64,000 nucleotides of DNA from Adenophora triphylla var. japonica (GCA_022495995.1 JAFEMH010003605.1:124001-188000), one strand, 5' to 3'. Counted from the first letter of the stretch, positions 1 to 11,130 are shown. The notes: a model not told the origin generated them from the letters alone. Translations and numbers: made by a program.

Positions 1-750
1 TAACTAATGATATTACAATAATTCCCTTAATCAAGTCTTACTTGGAATAAAAATGAGTTGGAAATTGAATTGCTGACGTGGCCTTTTCTGGAGTCTCTAA
101 ATAGTTTTGCTATATATATTATATATGATTCAATTTTCTATTGATTTCTAGAAACTGTATATGAAATTTATGGTTAAATTGTAATTTATTCTGGCATCTC
201 TTTTAAATTTCGAAAATTACTAATTATTTTAAATTTTCGAAAATTACTAATTATTTTAAATTTCGAATTTCTATTGATTTCTAGAAACTGTATACGAAAT
301 TTATGGTTAAATTGAAATTTATTCTGGCATGTCTTTTAAATTTCGAAAATTACTAATTATTAAATTGAAATTTATGGTTAAATTGAAATTTAGTCTGGTA
401 TCTATTTTTAATTTCAAAAACTACTAATTATTTTAAATTTCGAAAATTACTAATAATTATATCTCCACAATTATCACCTAGAGAGTTTGAATTATTCAAA
501 AATTGTGCTTAAATTTAGGTAACCATTAGTTTTCAAAATTTTAAAACTGATTAAATCAATCAACTTCTAATTAAGAGGAAATTTTTATTTTAAATTGCAA
601 ATTAACTTTAACTAATAATATTACAATAATTCCCTTAATCAAGTCTTACTTGGAATAAAAATGAGTTGGAAATTGAATTGCTGACGTGGCCTTTGACGTG
701 GCCTTTTCTGGAGTCTCTAAATAGTTTTGCTATATATATTATATATGATA
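1..750. repeat. AT-rich direct duplication (two copies of ~130 bp)
   Basis: Bases 1-130 reappear at about 609-748 in the same orientation and nearly base for base. The second copy has an extra 12 bp that doubles a GACGTGGCC-containing piece. Between them (about 160-450) lie further short tandem copies built on a TTTAAATTTCGAAAATTACTAATTA-like unit. The left copy touches the window edge, so this could be the two ends of a small LTR-type element or a simple segmental duplication. No coding potential is seen. Confidence 0.75.
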
Positions 751-1112
751 TAGGCATTTGACGAAAAATTTAAATTTTTTTGTTAAATCAGCATGTTACT
801 ATTAATGTTACTATTTAAGGGGTAAAATGAATATTTTAAAGTACTAAAACTAAAATTTTCATTAGTATATAATTCACTATTTTTTTAAACACTAAATTAA
901 TTTATTTCATTTTTATGAAAAATAATTTCACTAAACTTTCTATTTTGAAAAAAAAAATTCACTAAATTAACTTTTTTTTTTGAAAAAACATTTTACTAAA
1001 ATAATCTAGCCTAAAGTTAAAATCCATAAAATTATATCTCATTAATATATAATTTACTAAATTAATAAGCATAAATTAATATCTAATATACAATAGAGGG
1101 AGCAAAAAACTG
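751..1112. other. AT-rich non-coding stretch
   Basis: The stretch is very AT-rich with homopolymer A and T runs. I see no gene, RNA or element boundary in it. It leads into the putative Helitron 5' end. Confidence 0.6.
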
Positions 1113-1822
1113 TCTCTTATCTATATATAAAAAGGGGTCAGGATTAAAAGTTAGAAAATGAATTTAACGGCTGAGATTAATCTCAACATTTACCTACATC
1201 TCAACCGTCACCCACGTCTCTGCACATCTTCTCACCAACGTAACTGCCAATCTCCTTCCCTATCATCATCTCTCCCCTTCCCCAAATTTTCTCTGGCTTC
1301 ATCCGCCCCACCCATGTTCGCAGGCGCCGCCTTCTTGCCATCGCCGCCACCCACCTCCGTCATCACCGCCATTCACCACCCCCTGGTAATTTGATTATTG
1401 GTCTTCTCTCTCTCTATTCTCTCTCAAGATCTGGTATTCTCTTTTTATTGTTCCCCCTGGTAATTTGATTTTGGGTTTTCGTATGTTTTTGGTTCCCGAT
1501 TCGCGATTTGGGCCGTGTTGTTTGGCGGTTTCTGCGACTACTGCGTGATGACGATGAATTTGGTGGTGGTTGTGATGATGATGGTGGTGGTCTTGATGAT
1601 AATGGTGGTGATGGAGGTGGGGAAGATGGTAGAGAGTTTGAGAGGGATGGAGAGACACGGTCAATTTCGGTCTATGTTCTCCTCCTCTTCCCTTTTTCTT
1701 CTTCTCCCCCTTCTTTTCTTTTCCCTCTTTTCTATAACCCACTCTCTATCTCTCTCTGAATCAACACCCTCTTCAGGTATAGACACAATCTTTCCAATTT
1801 TTACCATTTCTTTTTCTGGGTT

Positions 1823-2074
1823 TTGGCATATAATTTCAGGGTTTTATTTTTCTTGAATTGTAAATACTTTATTTTACTTATCAGGGTTAGTTTATGGAGG
1901 AAATTTGATTTTCTGGGGACCCAAAGGTTAAGGGTATATATTCATGAAGAAGAAGAGGCTCTGAATTCATCTTCTCTTCTGTTGGCTGCAAAAAGAACAG
2001 CGAGAAAAGACCCCCTTGATAATTTCCAGAAATATCGTGGTGGTTGGAATATTAGTGAGCGCCATTACTGGGTT
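1823..2074 (+). pseudogene. Captured exon of a plant transmembrane-protein gene
   Basis: The last 40 or so codons read ...SSSLLLAAKRTARKDPL, then DNF, KYRGGWNIS and HYW. I recognise the DPL-NF-KY-GGWNIS-HYW block as the conserved start of a plant multi-pass membrane protein family of unknown function (the At2g12400/At2g25270 group, from memory). The reading stops at a good splice donor, GTAAGT at 2075, as a genuine exon would. No continuation exon with the family's membrane segments follows before 4756. I therefore read it as an exon-plus-intron fragment carried by the Helitron. The upstream part of the ORF, including its ATG, is probably intron or UTR and not coding. Confidence 0.55.
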
Positions 2075-2208
2075 GTAAGTTAATCTCTCCTAATTGTATC
2101 TTTACCATCTGCCATTTTATTTATTTATTTGGGGAAAATGTGAATATTTAGCTCATTCCTTCAAACTCCGAGTTCTTGATTGGTGATTATTTTTTTGGGA
2201 GAATTTTG

Positions 2209-2960
2209 AATATATCTCAATTGAAACTACACATTATACCTAATAGGTTTTATGATTGAAATTACACACTTTCTAAAATAGAAAAATTATACTCAAGTGC
2301 GGTATTTCTTTATTCTAGGACCCACGTTTCACATTACAACAACTTCTAATTACTATTCACTATCCCATTTTCTTTATCTTACGCCACTTTTTATACCCAC
2401 AACACCAACTCACTAACATTTTTTCCTTAATTTCCGTACTCATCGCAAGGTATAGTTCGAATCGGGACGGAAGGAGTATATATAAGTGGAGTATATATAA
2501 GTGGAGTATATATTAAATCAAATTACAGATGTTCCCTTCTTGAGCATCTGAATGAATAAGTGAGTTGAGCCTTGCACAATTCTAGAGGAATTTCAGACAA
2601 TGAGGAATTGACCCTAACTGAGATATTCAAATTTTGTGATGAGGGTAGTTTAGTAATTTTCTATGAGAAGTGGAGTCCATGGTGCACTCTTATATTCTTT
2701 CACATTATAAGTTTGATACTTGAATCTGACTTTTGAATTCTCATTTACTATCGAGTTGATGCACGAATTAAAAATGTGATATCCATTTGTAGTTTGTGAT
2801 TGAATTTCCAATATATCTCAATTGAAACTACACATTATACCTAATAGGTTTTACGATTGAAATTACATACTTTCTAAAATAGAAAAATTATACTCAAATG
2901 CGGTACTTCTTTATTCTAGGACCCACGTTTCACATTCACAACCACTTCTAATTACTATTT
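2209..2960. repeat. 145-bp direct duplication inside Helitron 1
   Basis: Bases 2209-2350 and 2812-2960 are near-identical direct copies, beginning ATATCTCAATTGAAACTACA and running past a shared GGACCCACGTTTCACATT. Only a few substitutions separate them. The spacer ends near a Stowaway-like GGGACGGAAGGAGTA (about 2465-2480). No genes are present. Confidence 0.8.
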
Positions 2961-4756
2961 GGGAAAAATACCAAAAACTCCCTTTGAAATACATTTATAT
3001 CCAAAAAATTCAACAAATAATTCTCTTATCAAAAAAATCCTATAATTATATATTCAATACCGAAAAGCCCAAAATCTAACGATTTAACTTTTTCTTTAAG
3101 TTTGAAGCTTTTATGTAGATAAAACTTTTTTTTTAAGTTGTGACAGGTTAAGAATGTAAATTTTATCATATACTCCGTATTGATAAATAATTATAATTAA
3201 TAATAATACAAAATATTATTTTTATTATAAGAAAAAAATAATAAAAAGATAAATTTATGATACCATGTCTAATTATTTTTTGAAAATCATGCTTATATAA
3301 TGTAATTATTAAATTTCGTAATAAAATTATAAAATAATAGATAAAAAGATGATTAAAAAATCTAAAAATATTCACTATCATTATTATTTTTTAGAATTAC
3401 TATTGAAATTATTACTTTGTTAGTCCTACAATTTATTAATATTAAAAGTATTATTTTTTGAATATTTATTTTATAACTGCTTAAGATGAATAAATTTTAT
3501 CTTTGTAAACTCATAATTGAAATAAAAATCATGTTTGAATTAACATGAATTTTCAAATCTAATAACATTGGCTAAACCGTTAAACTTTGGTTCTTATTTA
3601 CACCAAACTTTTCAGAAAGCATGTTGTTTGGTTTTTATTCGGAGCAGCCATTCAAGCTATTGAGACTAAAAATCACTAAAATGCTCCTATTTCTTGGATT
3701 AATACATTGGTTTACATAACCTCAATATTCAACACAATTGCATGCCTACTTTATTGGCTTTCACCTTAGCTTTAGGCAATTGAGAATGGGAAGCAGCTGA
3801 AGCAGCCCGGTGATAAGACATTTTATTCATCATGTTTCTGGGGTAAGAAATTGCTTTTATCAACGAATTGACTTTTTGTTTCTCACCTAATACCTTAATA
3901 TATTTTCACAGCCAAAATAAAACTGAGGAGGGAGTAGAAAACTTGAATTTTTTTGGACATTTATATTGGGACGGATGGAGTACCAAGTATAATTGGTTTA
4001 CATTGATTAAAAATGAATTAATTACCTCAAGCCTAGAAGCTTTCAAAGGGAGCCAAGTAATTATGAGAGGAATAGAAATTATGTTTGTTCATTTTGTATA
4101 ATTAGTTAGGTTTGTCCCGATAATTGTTTTATTTAGATTGGGATGAAACATTTGATTTTACTTTCTTTTTATGTTAAGTGAATATAGTAATTTTGTGTGT
4201 TTCATATTACTGGATTTCATAAATTGGTTTAAGATAATTTTTATTGATTTGCTCAAAATTTTGCTTGATTTGAATTCATATATTGAGTGAATCGTAGTAA
4301 TTTAAACCATGCTTCGAGGATGTTTTGTGTGTTGTGCAGATTGTAACTTGGATTGAGGAAACATTACAAAATTTATGATTCAACGGAGAAGGAAAAAAGC
4401 CATGACTGACTGGAATTTGAAGTGGAGGCAGAGAAATTATTTATAAGATGAAGTCTCTCTCTCTCACCTATTCTTTTTAGATTGTAATCATTTTGTTTTT
4501 ATTTACGTGAAATGGGTTTATCGATTTCAAAACTATATCAATGGTAATTGCGATACAATAGTTACTTTTATCCCGATTTTAATGCTTCTGATCTTCATTT
4601 TTTTTTCTTTATGATATATTTATATTTTAATTATCCTTTACGCCCTCTTTCTTGAGCCATAATTATAACGTCTCCATTTTTATGCGATTTCATTATCCCC
4701 GTTTCTACTACTAAATGTACTGTTATCGTGCCATTGGCACGGGCTTTGAGTACTAG

Positions 4757-5972
4757 TCTATAATATAATACAACTCACATCTAACTGCCACATAATCGAT
4801 GGCCTAGATTGAGTTTGAAAAAACATAACTGGTGGCTAGGATTGAATATGAAAAATAAATTTGTTTTTAACTTTCCATTCTGCTACAACGGTTACTACCT
4901 CTCTAACCGCCACACAAAAAGTGGCTCAGATTTAATCTCTCAAAAGATAAAGAGCGGCCTAGATTTAAAATTGGAAAAAACAAAAAAACTCCCTACACCT
5001 AAGCATTAACTAATATAAATAATTAATAATTTTTATTAACAACATTGAATTTTACTATGTTGACAGTTAAAAAATAATTACTCCCTCCGTCCCACTTCAA
5101 TTGAGCCACTTTCCTTTTTGGGACGTCCCACTTCAAATGAGTCTTTCCATAAATGGAAAGAAGTGAACAGTATTTCGGACATTTATACCCTCATAATGTT
5201 TATATATTTACAAAAAAATCATTCATTATACCCTTATAATTTTAACATGTTTACAAAAAAATTAATCATTAACTTACTATTCCTCCCACTCATTCTCTCT
5301 CCTATTTAATATTTTTAACTTTTACATTCTCTCTCCTCTAATCTTCTACCCACTTTCAATTCTTTACTCATTTTTAAAAAAAATCTTAAAAAGCGTGCAA
5401 AGATGTCATGGCTCAATTGAAGTGGGACTGAGGGAGTATTAATTTTAAGTACTAAGCTAAATGGTGAATTTACTAATAAATATTTTTTGTACTGTGCTAT
5501 TGCTTGCTTGATAATGTCTATTTTGCTTGGTTTATATTTTTGTAGAACTTTTGCTACTCATGGAGTCTTTGAGAGGGATAGCAGGCTTGGTATTCAATAT
5601 AATATCTTTTTTCTGTCAAATAACTATTGTTAAATGTTTATGTAAATATGACATTTGTACAGTTATGATGGTATGTGGTTGGTTGTTTTGTTGTTCTTTT
5701 TTTCTCCGTTTTCACTCACAACCTGTTTGTGAAAATGTCTCATTACCTCAGTATTTATTTGGCTATATTTGGATCGGAGCGATACAACTATTGTACTAAG
5801 AGGCTAAGATGAAAGTCTTAAGCTAGGTAGAAAGATGGTAGTGAGTAGAATGTGTTCTTTTAGGGGGTGGTGTGGGGTTGTGGGGGGGGGGGGGGCAATT
5901 CATCCTTTCTTTAATTTTTATACAGTCATTTTTGTACTGTTACCGTGCGATCCGCACGGGTGGGTAATATTA
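4757..5972 (+). mobile_element. Putative non-autonomous Helitron 2
   Basis: It starts with TCTATAATATAATAC directly after the CTAG end of Helitron 1. Near the 3' end is a hairpin CCGTGC-gatcc-GCACGG (about 5943-5959), followed by a degenerate terminus, and then a new TCTATAATACAATAG start at 5973. Its first 300 bp match 5973-6274. A Stowaway MITE sits inside at 5081-5436. No coding capacity beyond short AT-rich ORFs. Confidence 0.6.
5081..5436. mobile_element. Stowaway MITE (Tc1/mariner type)
   Basis: Terminal inverted repeats begin CTCCCTCCGTCCCACTTCAA and end GTGGGACTGAGGGAG. Both sides have the TA target duplication (5079-5080, 5437-5438). It is 356 bp and non-coding, inserted in Helitron 2. 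Confidence 0.9.
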
Positions 5973-6274
5973 TCTATAATACAATAGAGATCACATCTAA
6001 CCACCACACAATCGATGGCCAAGATTGAGTTTGAGAAAACATAATTGGTGGCTAGGATTGAATATGAAAAATAAATTTGTTTTTAACTTCTCACTCTGCT
6101 ACAACGGTTACTACCTCTCTAACCGCCACACAAAGAGTGGCTCAGATTTAATCTCTCAAAAGACAAAGAGCGGCCTAGATTTAAAGTTGGAAAAAACAAA
6201 AAAAAAACTCCCCTACACCGGTTACTAACTAATATAAATAATTAATAATTTTTATTAACAAAATTGAATTTTAC
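5973..6274 (+). mobile_element. Truncated Helitron 3 (5' end only)
   Basis: The first 300 bp closely match the start of Helitron 2 (4757-5057) and keep the same TCTATAATA terminus. Homology breaks off at about 6275, where moderate-GC DNA of another origin begins. No hairpin or CTRR end is seen. Confidence 0.6.
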
Positions 6275-7263
6275 TCCACTGACTTGGCCATGGGGAGCTG
6301 GCGGACTGCCCTAGTGACTGTGGTAGGAAGGATGTTGGATCTTGTAGCTTTGACACGAGGAGATTAGTTCCCAAATTTACTTTCGGTTCACTGGAGGGGG
6401 TGACAGGCAAGGTTTAGACACGGGAAGGCCTTTCGGGACAAAAGGGGGAAAGCTCACGTGGCATGCGATTTCCGCTCTTTTTTTTGTTGTTTTAATTTAC
6501 TTAAAACGTGTTTTCTCAGAGTCCTAGGTAGGTTGGAAAAGATTGCTCTTCTTTTTCGCAACTATGCTAGATCCTGGGTCAGTGGAGACCATCTGTGCGG
6601 CTATAAGCCCCTCGTTTTGCACCTGTATTTCGACATCCCAGGGTGGATAGCCCCGGGCGAGGGTCCTATAGAGCAAGCGGTTTCCACCGGCCTAAAAGAA
6701 AAATCGAACCTAAGGACCGAGCCTGTCATGTTCGTTTTAATGCGTTAGCCATGTGAATAGTGAACCGAACCGGCCATTGAGTCAAGATCAGGTCAAGAGT
6801 TCGGCATGACCTTTCTTTACCTTGCTTGCGCAAGGGATCTGTGACGTTAGGCGTTGGCTGGGTCATATCGTCATGGCTGACGTATCAAAGGCTTGATGAC
6901 ATGGTGTCATGTGGGCATGGATGTATATCCGGGACGGAACATCGTCTGGGTGTAGCTTCGGAAAATCAAGATCGGGTCAAGATTTTAGCATGACCTTTCA
7001 TCGCTTTGCTTGAGCAAGGGATCTTGAGTTCCGAGCTTCGACTCAGAAAATGGCCGGCATGGGATATGTATCCAGGCTGTATGACACGGACTGGGTAAAA
7101 ACCAACCGAGTCTGGACAGAGTATGACTCAAGACTCAAACGTGCAGGGTTGACGCTTGGCTAGGATAGGATATTTGGAATGATCCCGTGCGCATCCGAGA
7201 GGCGTAGGAAGGCCAAACGAACTGCAACTGAGACCACCCCGGGTTAAGGGTTGTAGTGTGCAG

Positions 7264-7362
7264 TGTATCCGAGGCAGCAGTGCACGTAGCGTGCGGTGTA
7301 ACCGAGGCAGCAGTGCGAGTAGCGTGCGGTGTAACCGAGACAGCAGTGCGAGTAGTGTGCGG
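7264..7362. repeat. Three tandem 33-bp units
   Basis: Three consecutive copies begin TGTAACCGAGGCAGCAGTGC (first copy TGTATCC) at 7264, 7297 and 7330. They are separated by only a few substitutions. Confidence 0.9.
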
Positions 7363-7471
7363 TCTCTAAAATTCTTTTTCTGAGTAAAACAGAGGTTTTT
7401 GAAGAATTTTAAATGTATGTAAACAGATGTATATTGATGCATTTTTTTGTATTTTTTTTTTGGTAAATAAA

Positions 7472-8542
7472 GATTGGAGTGCATCAAGGTTCCGCACTTA
7501 GCCCCTTTCTTTTTGCTTTGATAATGGACGAATTGACGAGGTCAGTCCAAGATGATATACCAAAGTGTATGCTGTTCGCAGATGATATTGTGCTGATTGA
7601 TGAGACAAGAGAGGGTGTTGAAAGTAAATTGGAGTTGTGGAGACACACTTTGGAATCTCGAGGTTTTCGATTAAGCAAAAGCAAGACTGAATATTTGGAG
7701 TGTAAGTTTAGCAGAGTTGGAAGTAGGGAGGCAGGGGCGGTCACATTTGATGGAAATAGTATCCAAGCTTCTGAGTTTCTTCGCTATCTTGGATCCATTA
7801 TCCAAAAGGATGGAGAATTAGATGGAGATATGGCTCATAGGATTAAAGCAGGTTGGTTGAAGTGGAAGAGTGCTACAGGGTTTCTATGTGATCGCGGCAT
7901 GCCCAATAGATTAAAGGGAAAATTCTACCGCACGGCAATTAGGCCGGCATTGCTTTACGGCACCGAATGTTGGGCCGTGAAACAGTGTCACGTGCATAAG
8001 ATGAATGTGGCGGAGATGCGTATGCTTCGATGGATGTGCGGTCATACAAGAAAGGATCGGTTGGGGAATGAGGTGATCGAGGTAAAGTAGGAGTTGCGCC
8101 CATCGAGGATAAAATGAGGGAAAATCGTCTACGGTGGTTTGGACATGCGAGAAGGAGACCGAGTGATGTACCGGTTAGGAGGCCGGAACAAAGTGGAGAA
8201 ATGAGAAAATGGCGAGGGTAGGGAAGACCCAAACAAACTTGGATTAGAGTAATTGAAAATGATATGAATTTACTTGGAGTGGATGAAAGTATGGTGTTCA
8301 AGAGGCGGAGTGGAGGGCAAAAATCCATGTGGGGGTTGATTTTTTTATTTTTTATTTTTACTTTTTTATTTTTATTTTTTATTTATTTTTTATTTTTTTT
8401 TATTTTTTTATTTTTTAATTTAATTTAATTTATTTTTTTATTTATTTTATTTATTTTTTCTTTCACGATAACATATGAGGATTCATGTTAGCCGACCCCA
8501 AATTATTTTGGGACTAAGGCTTTGTTGTTGTTGTTGTTGTTG
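7472..8542 (+). mobile_element. 5'-truncated RTE-type LINE with target duplication
   Basis: It encodes the C-terminal part of a reverse transcriptase and ends in a run of TTG units, as plant RTE LINEs do; the preceding GCCGACCCCAAATTATTTTGGG...AAGGCTTTGTTG tail is also typical. A 12-bp duplication TTGGTAAATAAA flanks it exactly (7460-7471 and 8543-8554). That fixes both ends and shows the 5' truncation happened on insertion. A T-rich low-complexity tract (8338-8460) lies in the 3' region. Confidence 0.9.
7474..8330 (+). pseudogene. RTE reverse transcriptase, C-terminal fragment
   Basis: The frame opens directly after the LINE's truncation point with the RT block GVHQGSALSPFLFALIMDEL and then the catalytic FADDIVLI. 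It continues through YLGSIIQKDGE, HRIKAGWLKW and ALLYGTECWAV, the usual RTE thumb and C-terminal motifs. The frame is lost near 8088: the family sequence ([21 protein letters not shown]) resumes in another frame after a small indel, and stops follow near 8220. The endonuclease and the N-terminal half of RT are absent. This is a dead fragment inside another transposon. Confidence 0.9.
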
Positions 8543-8843
8543 TTGGTAAATAAAAAATAAAGCACATACACACGCACACAACAATTAAAGAAAGGGGTAA
8601 AATGAAAGTTTGACCCTCATCATTGTTTTAAAAATCTTTTGTTTTTGTTTAAAAGTTTTTAAAACAAAATTTCCCCAGCAGAGTCGCCAACTGAAATTAC
8701 CCGGATCCGAGAGGCAGCGCAATCGCGCCCCGACATCTTGCATTTCCCGCCTTGCGGCGTTTTGTTGGTGGAGGTGTCTCGCTGTGTTTTTGCTTGTAGA
8801 GTCGTCACGCCGTTTTTATTAAGCCCAAAACATTGAAAAAAGG

Positions 8844-9031
8844 CATCAGTTTAAAAATAAACTGTTTTTGTGTGATGAGATTTTGAGTTCGGAGGTCAGA
8901 TGACTCCTCGGGAAGAGAATATTAGAATCTTAGAGCTCATCAGTTTAAAAATAAACTGTTTTTGTGTGATGAGATTTTGAGTTCGGAGGTCAGATGACTC
9001 CTCGGGAAGAGAATATTAGAATCTTAGAGCT
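8844..9031. repeat. 94-bp tandem duplication in the LTR
   Basis: Two perfect or near-perfect adjacent copies begin CATCAGTTTAAAAATAAACT at 8844 and 8938. The lack of visible divergence suggests a recent slippage or recombination event. Confidence 0.95.
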
Positions 9032-9301
9032 CACCCGAGTCGCCTCGTAAAAACGAGTCTTTCGAATACCCCTAATATTCTTTAACTGTTGTGTGTGTGT
9101 GTGTATGTGCTTTTTTAAAAAATGCATGCTGTATCGGATGTCTACATTGTACACTGTTTTATTGAAATGTATTGAAATAGTAATGGAAGGAAGCCTTACC
9201 AATGTTGGTTCGTGTCTGTTTTCCGCTGGGGAATAGTGTTTGAGGATGGAATAGTGTTCCGGGACGGACCAGGATTGCTTCTGGAGGAGCCGGTTGTCTG
9301 C

Positions 9302-9450
9302 GGACAGAGTTTCGGCGTGCGTTGGGACTGTAGGTTGCGTTCGGGCAGAGTTTCGGCGTGCGTTGGGATCGCAGGGATCACTCGGGCAGAGGTTCGGCGT
9401 GCGTTGAGATGGCAAAAGTCACTTGGGCAGAGTTTTGGCGTGCGTTCAAG
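9302..9450. repeat. 41-bp minisatellite in the LTR (four units)
   Basis: Four units share GGGCAGAGTTTCGGCGTGCG, with CAGAG at about 9305, 9346, 9387 and 9428. They are interrupted by diverged spacers of about 20 bp. Confidence 0.85.
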
Positions 9451-9759
9451 TTGCCGGTTTGACTCGAAAAGAGCCGGGACGCCTTGGGAAAGACCAGGCA
9501 AGGCCTCGGAGTACCACGAGGGGCCTCAGAGTACCTCGAGAGTGCCTCGGGGCAGCGCGGGAGAGTCGCGGGAGCGCTCGAAGAGGCTTCGGAGCACCAC
9601 AAGGGGGCTCGAAAGGCCTCAGAATGATCTGAAAGGGGTCGGGAGTGCCTCGAGAGGACTTAGAGGGGTTCCAGAAGGCTGGGGGAGAGGAGAGAAGAGG
9701 GAGATGTGTGAAATGAGGGAGGGGGAGCCCTCTATTTATAGTGCCAGATTTTGTGCAAG

Positions 9760-10011
9760 AAGGTCCGTACGGACCTTGCAGGTAATCCAGGATTTTGGTT
9801 TTCCTCGATTTGAGGGAATAAGTGGACTTTAAGAAGATTTAGCCATGATGGTGTGCGGTTTGCGAAAGTCAGTACGGACCAACCTTGCATGCAGAAAGGT
9901 CCGTACGGACCAACCATGTAGGTAGGTAATGATGCTTCCCGGAATTTGAGGGAATAAGTTGGACTTTAAGGGGATTCAGTAATCATTGAAGCAAAGAGGT
10001 CCATACGGACC
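9760..10011. repeat. Repeated GGTCCGTACGGACC palindromes
   Basis: A perfect 18-bp palindrome AAGGTCCGTACGGACCTT lies at 9760-9777. A 14-bp copy is at 9899-9912, a one-base variant GGTCCATACGGACC at 9998-10011, and a half-site near 9870. All lie upstream of the LTR's minus-strand TATA box, so they sit in its U3-like part. Confidence 0.85.
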
Positions 10012-10204
10012 ACATAGGCTTTTCCAATTTCTGAAAAATTCCTAAAAAGTCCTTTTGTCCCCTTTTGTCCTAGAAAGGTCCTTCCCTTGGTTTGGTTGGG
10101 GGTTTTTGAGGGTTTTGAGTGTCAAGGGTCTTCGAGACTGTGTTTGTGAGTCTGCGGTGTTTCCCATGTGCTCGGAAGAGGGTGATCCAGATTGGGGTAC
10201 TTAC

Positions 10205-11130
10205 AGGTATACCAGTTGATCTTCGGGGGTATAGGGAATGCAACCACTTATGAGAAGATATATTCATAAGGTGATTGGATGTCCTTATACTTGTACCGTT
10301 CACCCCCTTCTGTGGCCACGGATTGAGGGGTTCAGCTTCTGTGGATATGTGCAGTCATGCCACAAGATAGCGAGGCAGCTTATATGGATCTCTATAAGGG
10401 GTCGTATAAGAGGTGAATGTGCACTAGCAGTTCACCAAATGAGTGGAGTATAAGTATAACTCCCACCGTAGTACTACATATGACCCAGATGGGGAAAAGG
10501 TAAAGGGAAAGGTAACGTAACGTGTTTACTGTTTTTCCAATGTGATTGAGCAACCTGTTTGGTGTTGCATATTTGTATTGAGCAACCTGTTTATGTGTTG
10601 CATCTTGTATGGCATATTATTGCATACATAATAGCTTGCTGAGATTTTATCTCACTCCTTCTCCCTTTATTGTTTTAGATCCCGCTGAGACAGGAAGACC
10701 GGACCAGTGAGGCCGGGGCAGGAGTTTGGACATCTTTTGGTTGTCGGGGTATGTGTTGTATTGGGGAGTTGGGATTGTTGGTTGTCATTCTTTTGGGAAA
10801 ATGTTTTGTATATAAAACTTTCATAAACATGTTTCAGTTGAGTTATATTGTAATTCAGTTTGAGATTGGTTTGTTTTATGGTTGGCTTGTGTAAGCCTTA
10901 CCAGTTGTATACTTTGTGTAAACAGGTTGTGTTTGGTTTTAAACAGGTTTATATATCGCCTCCGTGTAGAGAGGTTATTTTGAAATTGTTTTGAAAATGA
11001 GTTGTATACTTTTCAAGTTAAAGTAAAGAAAAGTTTTTTTTTTTAAATGGTATTTTGGGACTCTCCATCCTGGGACACGAGTTTATAGGTCTCGAAAGTT
11101 GGGAGGAGCCCACAATGTTGGTACTCAATA
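10205..11130 (+). mobile_element. Gypsy-type LTR remnant (plus orientation)
   Basis: The text resembles LTR/3' regions of plant Gypsy chromoviruses, including a GCTTGCTGAGATTTTATCTCACTC phrase (about 10629) followed by a pyrimidine tract and GAGACAGGAAGACCGG. A GAGCAACCTGTTT phrase occurs twice (10546, 10578). No ORF, terminal repeats or primer-binding site can be seen, so the class is inferred only. Confidence 0.3.

Larger units (their letters stand above)
1113..4756 (+). mobile_element. Putative non-autonomous Helitron 1 with captured gene pieces
   Basis: The 3' end has Helitron features: a hairpin CGTGCC-att-GGCACG at about 4730-4742 and a terminal CTAG at 4753-4756. The 5' end is placed at TCTCTTATCTATATATAAAAA, which resembles plant Helitron starts but is not certain to the base. 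There is no Rep/helicase ORF, so it would be non-autonomous. Inside are CT-rich, UTR-like DNA (1200-1400, 1640-1760), a captured exon (see 1823-2074), a 145-bp direct duplication and AT-rich filler. The segment at 3166-3580 is extremely AT-rich. The next Helitron starts at the following base. Confidence 0.55.
6275..8690 (-). mobile_element. Probable 5' untranslated/internal part of a truncated Tat-type LTR element
   Basis: This GC-richer DNA lies, on the minus strand, just downstream of a Tat-type primer binding site (CCCCAGCAGAGTCGCCA on the plus strand, about 8673-8689) and an LTR (8691-10204). It is split by the LINE at 7472-8542. It shares short phrases such as CGGCATGACCT with the leader of the intact Tat element near 53440. 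A ~60-bp motif around GGTCAAGA...GCATGACCTTTC occurs twice (about 6785 and 6970). No gag or pol frame is readable. Orientation and membership are inferred. Confidence 0.45.
8691..10204 (-). mobile_element. Tat-type LTR (5' LTR of a truncated minus-strand element)
   Basis: It is bounded by TGAAATTACC beside the primer-binding site at about 8673-8690 and by ...GGTACTTACA at 10204, so on the minus strand it runs TGTAAGTACC to ...TTTCA. A TATAAATA box reads on the minus strand at about 9734-9741, as expected for this orientation. The second LTR is absent, so the element is truncated. The LTR carries a 94-bp duplication, a 41-bp minisatellite and repeated GGTCCGTACGGACC palindromes. The long Arg-rich plus-strand ORF over 9212-9832 comes from repeats and is not called. 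Confidence 0.6.

Noticed and set aside
1395..1742. Minus-strand ORF rich in His and Lys
   Set aside because: It arises from GAT/GGT low-complexity DNA inside the Helitron; no domain and no conserved pattern.
9212..9832. 206-aa Arg/Gly-rich plus-strand ORF
   Set aside because: It lies wholly inside an LTR, overlaps its minisatellite and runs opposite to LTR transcription; composition follows GC-rich repeats.
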